Shown: positions 21,429-31,023 of the stretch, in pieces
How positions within the stretch are numbered: the stretch's first letter is position 1
How the letters are laid out: each line of letters begins with the position of its first letter
NCBI GenBank assembly: GCA_014871385.1
Contig: CM026426.1
Coordinates: 12,987,958 to 13,051,957, forward strand
Reading direction: 5' to 3'
From: Ceratodon purpureus
Lineage: Eukaryota > Streptophyta > Bryopsida > Pseudoditrichales > Ditrichaceae
Length of the DNA stretch: 64,000 bases
The notes under the pieces: generated by a model
Databases searched by the model: none
What the model was told of the DNA's origin: nothing
Seen by the model: the letters and a program-made list of their open reading frames with translations, nothing else
Position numbers and translations under genes: made by a program

Positions 21429-22029
21429 TGAGAGAGAACTAAAGGAAGAGTGGGATTAAGAAGTGAGGTGATGATGATTACTCCGGAACTCATTTATATT
21501 GGTATCACTTCATGGGCCATCTATTAGGTAAGAGCAACATGGCTGATGACAAATCAAATTAGTAAAGTTGTTAAGCATTGGCGTTAAGCAGTAAGATGGC
21601 TGAGAGAATACTGTTGGCTAGATTAGCATGAAATTCAAATCAATCACTCTTTTTCCATATACAAACACGAGTACCTAGCGCGGTGCAAAGATAATATGTC
21701 TCGCGGATCCAAGAGACAGTTTTACGCCGCAATTTGCAAAGTGTAAAAGAAGGAAAATATAGATATGACTGACATGGAGCTTACAAATTGATCTCCTCAA
21801 CACCTGGACACAGTATTACAAAAAGCCTATGCAACGGCGTAACTGATAAGGAAGAAACGAATGACGGCCACCTACGCCAAAACAGGATTGGTAGCTTTAA
21901 TATTATTAAGAAATAGACTGCCACTTTCCAGTGATACATGTCCTACCTTATAAAATTAAATAAGTGGAAGTGATATAACAAGTAAATCTAAGATCATGGT
22001 CCTAGCAGAGTGTCAATACTCCTCCTAAT
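21429..22029. other. Intergenic, no gene seen
   Basis: AT-rich. It contains a degenerate palindrome relative near 21694-21720 (TCTCGCGGATCCAAGAGA). Confidence 0.4.
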
Positions 22030-22500
22030 TCAGTCCAAGAATCTAACGTGGCGACCTCGCTTGGACGTTTTATTTTTGTGCATATTGGCCCTACTATTAT
22101 TTTGGGATCCAGGGTCCACATCTACAATTGCCGAGCATCCCTTCATGTGAAGCTTGCGTCCTTTATGATGCGGTGTACCACGTAGGAAAGCTCTTGTGTA
22201 CGTTCCCGGTTGAATGATCCCAACATTAGCATAGGCATGCTTCTTCCTGGAATGAGAATCATCGACGTGAGCATGGTCAACGTCACCCGCACTAGCCTCA
22301 ATGCCAGGATGTACCGGGGACTTTAAAATATGAGAATGTAATGAAGTTGGAAGAGGATCAGGAGGAGGTGAGACGTGGCCTTCATCACTAGCTTTCGGAA
22401 TAGGCTCGAAAGGGCCTTCGAAATCGTCAATTGACAACACTAATGCCATGGCATCCTCGACCAAGGGGGAACTAGACCGCTTGGCTTCCTCTGCATCCAT
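22030..22500 (-). CDS. Small charged protein, 156 residues, unknown
   Basis: An uninterrupted frame from MDAEEAKRSS to a basic end (KRGRHVRFLD). It begins acidic (VLSIDDFEGPFEP), then H/D-rich (DVDHAHVDDSHSRKKHAY), then a possibly folded stretch (NVGIIQPGTYTRAFLRGTP) and a lysine/arginine-rich tail. No known domain is seen. Its start is 260 bp from the start of the plus-strand ParB-like/methyltransferase gene, so the two probably share a divergent promoter. It lies between that gene and the transposase gene and may be an accessory protein of the same unit, which is inference. Confidence 0.5.
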   Translation of the reverse strand: MDAEEAKRSSSPLVEDAMALVLSIDDFEGPFEPIPKASDEGHVSPPPDPLPTSLHSHILKSPVHPGIEASAGDVDHAHVDDSHSRKKHAYANVGIIQPGTYTRAFLRGTPHHKGRKLHMKGCSAIVDVDPGSQNNSRANMHKNKTSKRGRHVRFLD

Positions 22501-22760
22501 GGTCAGATATGCAAAAAGGACAACCGCAGCGTCGACGATGAGAGAAGGAACTAATTGGTATGGGTCCTTATATTACCACTGATACGTCATTTGTGGACGG
22601 AGAGGATTTGACATCCACGGAACTGTTCATCTGAACTGTGATTTTAAATATATGTCCACAGGGGTAGAGTATAAGTACTGAAGCGTGGTCTGGAGCACGG
22701 CATTAGAGAGCGCGTAGAGTCAGTTGTTATAGTTGGGAATTTCTCTTCAGCTCTGCACAC
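22501..22760. promoter_or_regulatory. Divergent promoter gap
   Basis: 260 bp between the ATGs of the minus-strand 156-codon gene and the plus-strand ParB-like/methyltransferase gene. It contains AT-rich stretches, but no box I can name firmly. Confidence 0.4.
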
Positions 22761-23739
22761 ATGACGGCAAAAAAGTCAAAAGATGTAGGAATAGAGACGC
22801 GAGTACCTAGGAGTAGCAAAAAGAGAGGCCAGACTTATAAGTTTTCTTGCGGTAAGCAGAAAACTGCTGCAGTGGCGAAAAAGAAAAAAAGAGTGGAAGG
22901 TGATAGCATAGACAGAACTGTTAGGACTCTAATGTATGAGGAAGTCTTTGAACAAGGGACAGAGTCATTTCGATTAGAAAGGGTGGAGGAGGACGCACTT
23001 GAGTTTGAAACACCACGTACTGGGAAAAGTGCGGCGGGAAGGAACCAAGCCGTCTCATCCGGGCCAACACTTGAGTCCAGTCACGTGGGGTCGAAGGATT
23101 ACAACCTAGGGTTTAGGGGAGGAGGAAAGAGGAAGTCGTCTGAGAGTGCCCTCATTGAGAGTGAGGAAGAGGTTTTGGTTGAGGTAAGTAGAGTGTGATC
23201 ATGTTGTCCCTAATCCCATTCTCATGAGTCGCCTTGTGTATAATCATTGTCGTCTTCTTCCCGAGTATAAGGCTGCTTTGGAGGTTGCGACTTTGGATAT
23301 TCTTATTTGTAAACGCAAGTCTTTCTTTACAGCATTTGTTTGTAAGTGAGGAGTTAGAGAGTCGACTGTGTTGAGTTAATGAGAGATGACAGAAGATATA
23401 ACTTGAGACTTGGGTGCGCTTATAACACTCAAAGGGTCAGATAGTAGTGACGAAAAGGAGAGCACTAATCCATCTCAGTCCAATGTGGGTACTCAGGAAA
23501 TGTCGGGGGGAGTGCAAAGCGCGTCAAGAGGGAAGGGGAAGGCGAAGCAGAAGTCAGGCGACGCATCTGCTTCAACTCAGACTGCGAGGGGGTCGTCCGC
23601 AATGGAGGAAGGGGGGACAGAGGAGGTAAGCACTGGAGAGACATTCTTATGAATTTGTTCATTGTTGTTTGAATTATTGTCTGTATCAGTTCGGATTGAG
23701 AAGTTGCTGTTTAGAGTGTCTGTGTGACTGCGCGAGCAG

Positions 23740-24010
23740 TGGGTGGGGGTCCGCGGGTGAGCATTTAAGAGGGTGGGGGCCGCGGGGGGTATAAAAGGGT
23801 GGGGGTACTGAGAGAAGCTCTTTTCATCTCTTTCTTGCTGGAGGAGTCCGCGGTTGTTTGAGAGGGGTTTGGAGAGTATTGTGGTGGTGGGGGGGGGGGG
23901 GGGGGGGGGCAGACGTCGTCGTGAGTATGTGGGTGTGTGGTTCGTGAGTATGAGGGTGTAGGGCGTTTGCGGGGAGGGTTCGCGGGTTTCTTTTAAGGAA
24001 GGGGGTTCTA
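23740..24010 (+). promoter_or_regulatory. G-rich intronic region with TATA box and 21-G run
   Basis: TATAAAA at 23790-23796 in a GGTGGGGG-rich setting, and 21 consecutive Gs at 23889-23909. It lies between the second exon and the ParB-like exon. It could be an internal promoter that yields a transcript starting with the ParB-like domain. Confidence 0.4.
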
Positions 24011-24280
24011 TGTTTCAGGGTTTAGGTAGAGGTTCACTGAGGTTGAGGGTGTAAAGGTTTACTAGTTGTTGTTGTTGAGGGTGTCTTTGGAAGTTAGTTT
24101 GTGAGGGTTGTTGGGGAGTTTCAGGGAGTAAATAAACAGAGAGGGTTTTGTGGGTCTCTTTGGAGTAGTGAATTTCTTGTGTATGACAATGGACGAGCGT
24201 GAGTCTCTGGTTTCTGAGGGTTCGCAGGTAAGAGCGGCCAGAACAAATTAGGTTTAGATCGGAGGGTGGGCAGTAGAAAC

Positions 24281-24304
24281 ACGTGTCTCGGATCCGAGAC
24301 ACGT
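24281..24304. repeat. GGATCC-centred palindrome before a splice acceptor
   Basis: A perfect 24 bp palindrome with core TCTCGGATCCGAGA, ending 5 bp before the acceptor CAG (24310-24312) of the ParB-like exon. Confidence 0.85.
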
Positions 24305-24312
24305 TTCTGCAG

Positions 24313-25007
24313 CTCAGAGAATTAGATGATTTAAGAAAGCGACATTGTTTTCTTGCGCAAACATTCGGGAAACATACTCATACTGTGTGCTCCTATCTGT
24401 ATGGACAGATTACACCTTACCAGCCCGTGGACATGGATGCACCTCCACGCATTGGAGAGGGTGATGTTGATCCTGGCATTCATGTAACCATGGGGAGACT
24501 GTGGCAGAGAAGGAAGGGGAGAGGCCAAGAAGCAGTGACTGAAAGCCTTGACAAACCCGTCTATGAGCTTGATATTCCTTTGTGTCGAATGATTCCAATG
24601 ATAGAGGTTCGCGGCGCATTAGCTCCTGACATAGAGAAGCTGAAATCTGAGTTTGCTCACGGCTACAGACTTGGGTCATTTATTTTCTATGTGGCCACCC
24701 GAAGTTATACAATGGAGACCCAGGAGGTCAGTGAAGAGCAGCGAGGCTCGTGGGATCCGATTTGGAGGGAGGCTGAGAAGACATTTGAAGAGAAGTTGAA
24801 GAGAACACCTGGTTTGGAGAAGTACTCGAATAAGATGTTTTACATCTGGGATGGTAATCACCGACACAAGGCATGGAGTAGGGTCATCACAGACTTTCAT
24901 TCCCAATATCCGAATCCAGCGGTTTATCCAAGCCCAAAGACACATATAATATGTGTCACAGAGGAGAACAAGCAACGACTTCTGCATGCGATGACACAGT
25001 GGAACAA
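24313..25007 (+). other. Exon encoding the ParB/sulfiredoxin-like domain
   Basis: Bounded by TTTCTGCAG and the donor GTAAGT. It carries IPLCRMIPM, an alpha-helical LAPDIEKLKSEFAHG, and WDGNHRHKAW. In ParB-type proteins the last motif forms the nucleotide-binding and catalytic site. The minus-strand paralog at 41.3-41.9 kb has IPLCRMLPM and VCDGNHRL at matching places, which supports the domain as the conserved part of the family. Confidence 0.7.
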
Positions 25008-25644
25008 GTAAGTTCACTTCTAGGACTGCCTTTTATGGAAAGTATTGGTTAATGTGAAGTACTAATCATCGGATTATTCAATATCAGGAAGAACGAATAC
25101 GATCATGTGAACCAACATTGGACTCACGAGCTCCGAAGAGTCATACAGTTTGGTAGTATGCCCTTCGACCAGTTGAGAACTCTCATCTCTGAACGCGATT
25201 ATGAGAACAGTCTGACAGAGTGGAACCGTGTCACAAAGAATAAGAAGTGGTACCATCTAACGGCGGATGCATTTTGCAACTTACTGTATGAGGTATTGTA
25301 TGAAAACACTTCCATGTCTTCTAAAAGTTGAATAGAATGGCATTGGAGTACCCATGGACTTACTGAATATCTCTCGTTTGCAGAGAGAGATTATCAATGC
25401 ACAAGAAGCAGCAATGAAGATATACGAGGACTCCTTAATAACTCACGGTGAAAAGAGACAGGGAGACAACAACATTCTAATTGAACGTGCAAATGCAGCG
25501 ATAAAGACTTGCAAGACGCATCTGCACATTGATATGGAACGCTTATAGGCAATAGCGGATCCAAAGAATGGATACGGATTCATCAGAGACGTAGGGATGT
25601 CTTTTTGTTCTTCTCTATTTTTCTTTAGTTTTCTAATGTTATTT

Positions 25645-26090
25645 TGGCTACTTTTGACCCTCCGAAAGGGTCTCTCGGATCCGAGGGACCCTTTTGGAGG
25701 GTCAAAATAGACCCCTTTATGAGCTGCAATATCATCATATTGCAGCACATTTGGGGGGCATTTTAACGTCTCTCGGATCCGAGAGACGTTAAAAGGCCCC
25801 CTAAATGTGCTGCAATATGATGATATTGCAGCACATAAAGGGGTCATTAAAACGTCTCTCGGATCCGAGAGACGTTTTAGGGCCCCTTAATAGAGCTAAT
25901 ATATCATCATATATTAGCTCTATTGGGGGGGCCTTTAGCGTCTCTCGGATCCGAGAGACGTTAAAGGGCCCCCTGAAAGAGCTAATATATCTTGATATAT
26001 TAGCTCATACAGGGGGCCCTAAAACGTCTCTCGGATCCGAGAGACGTTTTTAGGCCCCCTAAAAAAGCTAATTTATCATCATAATTGCAA
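25645..26090. repeat. Array of alternating palindromes, 86 bp period, inside an intron
   Basis: Five GC-type palindromes share the core CTCTCGGATCCGAG, with centres at 25678, 25775, 25861, 25947 and 26033. Spacing is 97 bp, then 86, 86 and 86. Between them are AT-type palindromes of two sorts: GCTGCAATAT/ATATTGCAGC (25732, 25816) and GCTAATATAT/ATATATTAGC (25905, 25985). GGGCCCC-like runs separate the units. The whole array lies in intron 25591-26172 of the ParB-like/methyltransferase gene. Confidence 0.9.
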
Positions 26091-26436
26091 CATTTTCCTA
26101 AAATATGACTCTGTTTATGGTTTCCTTCGAGTTTCATGACGTTTTGACACAAAATTCACTGATGTCTTGTAGATTGAAGCCCATTTCAGCACTTTCAGAA
26201 ACAAAACAGAGATGAATCTTGAGAAGCTCCAACTGTTTGCAACTGCCAAAGTACCGGCGAAATAGAAGGAGAGATGGGTACACTGGTGGAATATGAGCAA
26301 AGAATCACGTGAAATATATAACTTCCCAAAGTATCCCCCCTCAAGATCAGCCCTTCGTCCATGGGTGGAAGTTGCAGCTATCTGGGCAGGAGTAAGTTCA
26401 TTTCATTTATCATATATTTTTGCTTATTTTGAGATA

Positions 26437-26470
26437 CCAATATATGTCTTTCAGATCCGAAAGACATATT
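26437..26470. repeat. Degenerate GGATCC-type palindrome in an intron
   Basis: ATATGTCTTTC and GAAAGACATAT flank AGATCC. It is a decayed member of the same palindrome family. Confidence 0.7.
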
Positions 26471-26596
26471 TCAATGCAAAGATTTTTGTAAAAAATCTTA
26501 ATGGAAGGTGATAGTCTTACAATCAGATGACGAAACTTAGCTATAACGGTGAATCTATTCACATGGGCTGACAGTGAACATCCTATTTCCTTGCAG

Positions 26597-28150
26597 CTTG
26601 AAGAAGAAACTGGGATTCAATATGCCGAAATTCTTGAAGACGAGGGGATCGTTATACCACCTCAGGCACCTGCAATGGGTATTGTATCGATTGATAAGTT
26701 CGTTAGCACAGAAGCTCACAAACTTTGGAAGAAGGGGTTCTTAGAATTTCTTGGAAGGTATGGCGGGTTTGTGAAGTCCAAGCCTTTCAATGACCAAAAA
26801 GACACTAAGCTGGCTGTGAACCGGATGATTGTAAGGTATTTTTACAGGGAGCTTCTCAGGAAAGATGCCATTACAGTTGACAACATTCCCATTCGGTTCT
26901 CCAAGTGGCTTGATACCTCCAGCCCCGACTGTATCTTCAAAAGGCGCTATGGACGAAGAGGGAATTTCCCCTTCAGGAAGTAGCATGCCCTCTTAGCGAT
27001 CGCAGGGAGTCTCTATTCTGCCCAGCCAGGTCCTTAGTCAGACATACTACTCTATCAAGTCCAAGGCCTATCCCAATCATCCACCAGATGTTCGGCTGAT
27101 CAATAAGAGTGCACAGCAGATTATAGACAACATCAGCAACAACAATGCAAGATCTGTAAACGATTGGAAAGCGGTCGATCGTTTCGTGGGTGGGCATTAG
27201 TCGCACAGGCGTCGTTAGTACAAGGGTGAAATTCAGGATGTCAAAGCAGTTGACCTTATCGTCTTTGACGTTCCAGAGAATTTGCTTGTGCCCTTCTTTG
27301 ATGATCATGACATTCTAGAGTGGAATGTATTGCCCATTGATACAGATCCGAATTCCACGAAGTCAGAGTCTCCCTGGATCCATAAACACTTGGAGTGGGC
27401 CAATGAGTGGATCGCTGACGATGGAGTAGTCCTTGTGTTTTATCCTGACAGTAAGTTCATTCTGTCGGAGTTGGAGGGCTGGTCGCAGTGGGCGGGATTC
27501 AAGGTGCAACACAAGTGGATTGTCATGAACGACCTTAAGACGAACAGCCCTGATTTTCCAGATATACAGACCACGGTCACTAACACCATGCTGTTCGCGC
27601 GAGAAGAAAATGCCGCTTTAGGCATTCCTGCTTCTCGATTCCATTTCTATGAGCAATCTGACCTTGAGGCTAAGGGCGTTGACATGGTTAATCTAGGTTT
27701 CCTGGTTAACAAGATAGACCAGGATAACTGGACAGTGAGAGAAGTCATTGGTGGTTCATGGCGTGGTCCACGTGAGAAGTCAGAAGACCTTTTCATTGGT
27801 TTGTTGGACCTTCTAAGTCAAGAGGAGGACATAGTTATGGACCTCACCACATCTACAGGTAAACTTAAATTTCGTCACACTTGTTAGTTTCATGGTTTCC
27901 AGAATTCTCCTCTACATCTTACTTCCTATTTCTGTTCCTTTTCCAGGCGCCTCTATCAAGGCCTGCAAATATATGCACAGGCACCTCATTGCTCTCGAGG
28001 AGGACCTGCATCTTCACGATGAGATTCTGCTTCCACTTGTTCCGGATGCTGTCGAGGATGATTCGCCGGCCCCTACTCCTCCTCCAAAGAAACGTGGACC
28101 ATCTAAACACGCTGAAGAGCCTCCTTCAAAGAAAGCTCCTAGACGCTCCT
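26597..28150 (+). other. Exons encoding the helical linker and methyltransferase-like domain
   Basis: Exon 26597-27858 runs from LEEETGIQYAE to DLTTSTG and contains the frameshift near 26980. The intron 27859-27946 splits the glycine of motif I (G|GC). Exon 27947-28150 carries ASIKACKYMHRHLIALEED and a P/K-rich tail. Family consensus would be DPPY/W for motif IV and DPFxGSG for motif I. Here they read DVPE and DLTTSTG, so catalysis is doubtful even if the fold is kept. Confidence 0.65.
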
Positions 28151-28261
28151 GTGAGTGATCATTGTTTTAACGCTAAATATTTTGGACGTTTTCTATTTCG
28201 AATTTTGAATCATCTTTTCAGACTCTTTCTAATTATATATTTTTTTGCAGATATAAAGTGA

Positions 28262-28740
28262 GCGCACTGCTGCTCACGGTTCTCAAGTCAGCACCACCTA
28301 TGCCACTCTTCTATAGACTATATCATACTTATACTTTAGCGGATAATATCCACTATCTACGTATGTTTCATTCAGTTAAGACAGATTACATTTTGAGTTG
28401 CGTTACTCTGTCGGACAGGACTTTCTCTATGGCCTAGCCAGAACAGGAGTGTCACATTCCATTTTGTATACCCATACTTCTATGAATATATAATATTCTG
28501 GCTTTCGTTTTATGCGGCTGAGTTTGTGTTCTTCCATTACCTCAAATTTAAATTTGTTCCTGCAACTTGCCCTAGTTCTTTTCAATGCATGATTTGATAA
28601 AATAGTGTTAATTCTTTTCTATTTATGATGGCATATCATTTATTACAAATTAGAATCTACATAGAAACTTTTAGTACTTGATTCCATTTCTTTACATTTC
28701 CTACTTTCATTAATTGTTACACGTCATCTACAAGTCCTTG
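28262..28740. other. 3' flank of the fusion gene, no gene seen
   Basis: AT-rich and probably includes the 3' UTR. The next feature is the palindrome at 28741. Confidence 0.4.
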
Positions 28741-28770
28741 AAAACGTGTCTCGGATCCGATACACGTTTT
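28741..28770. repeat. GGATCC-centred palindrome
   Basis: AAAACGTGTCTCGGATCC is followed by its near-perfect complement, with one mismatch. Confidence 0.85.
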
Positions 28771-28863
28771 CAAGGCTATCATTTTCTCTCCGTTTATCTC
28801 CCACCCTACCCTTACCCTTCCTCCCCAACCTCTTGAATCCCTCCCCTCCCACCCCCTTACCCA

Positions 28864-28905
28864 GCCGAGACAACGTGTCTCGGATCCGAGACACGTTGTC
28901 TCGGC
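28864..28905. repeat. Perfect 42 bp palindrome
   Basis: The arm GCCGAGACAACGTGTCTCGG is mirrored exactly around the GGATCC centre. A shorter relative (GCCGAGACA CGA TGTCTCGGC) lies at 29001-29021. Confidence 0.9.
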
Positions 28906-29039
28906 TTTTTTATTTTCTTAAAAAACAAAACCCCCCCTCTGCCCTCCCCTACCCTCCTCCTACCCTTCCCCCTAAACCCCTCCTTTACCCTTCCCCCCCA
29001 GCCGAGACACGATGTCTCGGCTATATTTCTTATTAAAAA

Positions 29040-29512
29040 TTCATTAAGAAAATAAAACCCCTAACCCCCTCCCCCCTTTCTCGCTCCCTTCCCCCTGCCC
29101 CTCCCCCCTTTCCCTCTCCCTTCCCCCTGCCCCTCCCCCCTTTCCCTCTCCCTTCCCTCTTCCCCCTGCCCCTCTCCCCTTTCCTTCTCCCTCCCCCTCC
29201 TTCTCCCACCCCCTCCTTCTCCCACCCCCTCCTTCTCCCTCCCCCTCCTTCTCCCTCCCCACCCCCCTCCCTCCCCCACCCCCTCCCTCTCCTCCCCCAC
29301 CCCCTCCCTCTCCTCCCCCACCCCCCTCCCTCTCCTCCCCCACCCCCCTCCCTCTCCTCCCCCACCCCCCTCCCTCTCCTCCCCCACCCCCCTCCCTCTC
29401 CTCCCCACCCCCCTCCCTCTCCTCCCTTACCTCCCTCCCTCCCTCCCTCCCTCCCTCCCCTCCCTCCCTCCCTCCCCTCCCTCCCTCCCTCCCTCCCTCC
29501 CTCCCTCTTCAT
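29040..29512. repeat. Polypyrimidine low-complexity tract
   Basis: About 470 bp of CCCTCC/CTCTCCTCCCC units on the plus strand, almost free of purines. The G/E/R-rich frames on the minus strand here are translations of the repeat, not genes. Confidence 0.9.
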
Positions 29513-29680
29513 GGGTGTCTCGGATCCGAGGGACTGTGTCTTGGATCCGAGACACGTCCTTCCCCTCCCCTCTAACCCCTAACCCAGGTGCGCCGCCACC
29601 CTCCCCTCCCTCACTGACTCTCGGATCCGAGAGCCAGAAAAAGAGGGAGTGGGTTTCTCTCCCCACTCCCTCTTTCACTC
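29513..29680. repeat. Cluster of GGATCC palindromes and a hairpin
   Basis: Palindrome relatives occur at about 29514-29530, 29537-29553 and 29617-29634. A hairpin AAAGAGGGAGTGGG/CCCACTCCCTCTTT lies at about 29640-29674. Confidence 0.75.
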
Positions 29681-30202
29681 ACTAACTTCTAAGATTAGTT
29701 GTGTTTTAGTATGTGTTTTGTGTTATAAGGTTTTGTGTGTTAGTATGTTTTGTTTTCTATGTTTTCTCTAGGGTTTTTGCATACATTCGGTATCGGGTTT
29801 TTGCGTAGATATTGTGTGGGGTTCTAGTCCAGTGATTTTGTCCAAGGCTTTAGTCTCGGGTTCTAGCATAGATTTGGTATCGGGTTTTGGTATTTTCATT
29901 TTCTTTTGGGTTTCGGTCTCGGGTTTTGACAAACTCTTTTGTCATCATTTGCCGCGGATTACTGTACAAGTGGTCATGCTCCTCATTTTTTGGTAGTTGT
30001 TAATTGTCAGTTTCTTCGATTTGTTTTAAGGTTCTAATTTCGGATTTTCCAGATATACTCTTCTGGGTTTCGGTTCCCTTGCTCATATGCTCATCTATGA
30101 CACGGTTTCTGACCAGCGTATACTATTTTGCAGCTGATCAGTTTTCTCGTACCCCTTCATCAACCCCAGGGATCCAATACTCGCGAGGTACTTGCATAGC
30201 TA
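29681..30202. other. T/G-rich degenerate repeats, no gene seen
   Basis: Irregular reiteration of TCGGGTTTT/TCGGGTTCT-like words. The same style of T-rich sequence resumes at 38254, so this is the left flank into which the next retrotransposon inserted. Confidence 0.5.
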
Positions 30203-30888
30203 TGTTAAAGGGTGATTTAGCTCACCCTTAGAAAGCTAATTTACTGTCCAAGCAAAAATGAAAACCCTCAAAATTCTAGTGCCCACCTAACTAATTCTGC
30301 TCAACACCATTCTGCCCCTGAACAGCACCAGATTCTAACCATACTGCCCTGATCTACTGCTCCATTAATGCAAGAACCCACAAAGCAAATCTGACTACAG
30401 ACCCTAGCATTCAATGTATACACTCAATCTGCTCAAAAGAGTCCTTGTTTTCCCATTAATCACTGCCTCATACAATCAGTCCTGCCCTATCAATCCTGCT
30501 CCTACTACCATCATCCCAACCTTCATAGCCTAAACTCCAAGCCTACACTCTGAAAACACACAAGAGAGCTCACTTGAGAGCCCTCAGCCCAAGAGGGAGA
30601 GAGAGAGAGTGAGAGCCACAGCCCCCTTCCCTACAACCCCATCCAAAACCCTAGCCGTCACCGTAGCCGCCACCAGCCGCCACCAGCCCTAACCCTGGCC
30701 GCCGTCATCCAACAGCAGTTTTCATCCGTCAGCAGTTTTCATCCGTTTGGCAGTTTTCATCCAGGACAGAGTTACTGCTGTCCAGCGCAGTAACTGGCAG
30801 TTTACTGTTGCAGTTAACAGCAGTTTTACTGCCCCCTACAGTTTACTGTTCCTGCTCTTTTAACCTACCAGTAAAAATCCCGTTAACA
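30203..30888 (-). repeat. 3' LTR of the Gag-protease element
   Basis: It starts TGTTAA and ends TTAACA and has the same length as the right copy. It ends with reiterated CAGTTTTCATCC/CAGTTTACTG words. Confidence 0.93.
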
Positions 30889-30901
30889 TTATCCCCCTTT
30901 T
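30889..30901 (-). promoter_or_regulatory. Polypurine tract (minus strand)
   Basis: Reads AAAAGGGGGATAA on the minus strand, directly before the LTR. Confidence 0.8.
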
Positions 30902-31023
30902 AGTTTGCATCTGCCCTCAGATGCTCCGGTTTTATGAAGTTAATGGAAAAAAACTAAGGGTAGCAAAAAGTCAAAACGGAAATTCCTACTGGTCCTACCG
31001 GTATTCTGCCCTACCCCCACTAT

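Larger units (their letters stand above)
22761..28261 (+). pseudogene. ParB/sulfiredoxin-like and beta-class DNA methyltransferase-like fusion gene
   Basis: About nine exons, each joined in a consistent phase: 22761-23183, an exon ending 23625 (acceptor uncertain), 24313-25007, 25088-25292, 25384-25590, 26173-26391, 26597-27858, 27947-28150 and 28251-28261. The N-terminus is basic and disordered. Exon three holds a ParB-like domain: VYELDIPLCRMIPM, LKSEFAHGYRLGSFIFYV, then FYIWDGNHRHKAW, the DG-x-HR signature. A helical middle region follows. The last third has methyltransferase motifs in beta-class order: DLIVFDVPENL (motif IV place), GVVLVFYP, REKSEDLFIGLLDLLS (motif X place), then DIVMDLTTSTGASIKA with HLIALEED (motifs I-II). 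The end is K/P-rich. Five in-frame TAGs (25546, 26263, 26994, 27198, 27216) and one frameshift near 26980 suggest decay, unless TAG is read through. Confidence 0.7.

Noticed and set aside
24283-24312. Protein start within the palindrome (GTG TCT CGG ATC CGA)
   Set aside because: A good splice acceptor lies right after it and joins in phase with the upstream exon; the palindrome is intronic.
25645-26090. CRISPR array
   Set aside because: Units are palindromes with palindromic spacers inside a spliced intron; no unique spacers and no cas genes.
29033-29512. Glycine/glutamate/arginine-rich minus-strand protein
   Set aside because: Pure translation of the polypyrimidine repeat; all three frames look alike.
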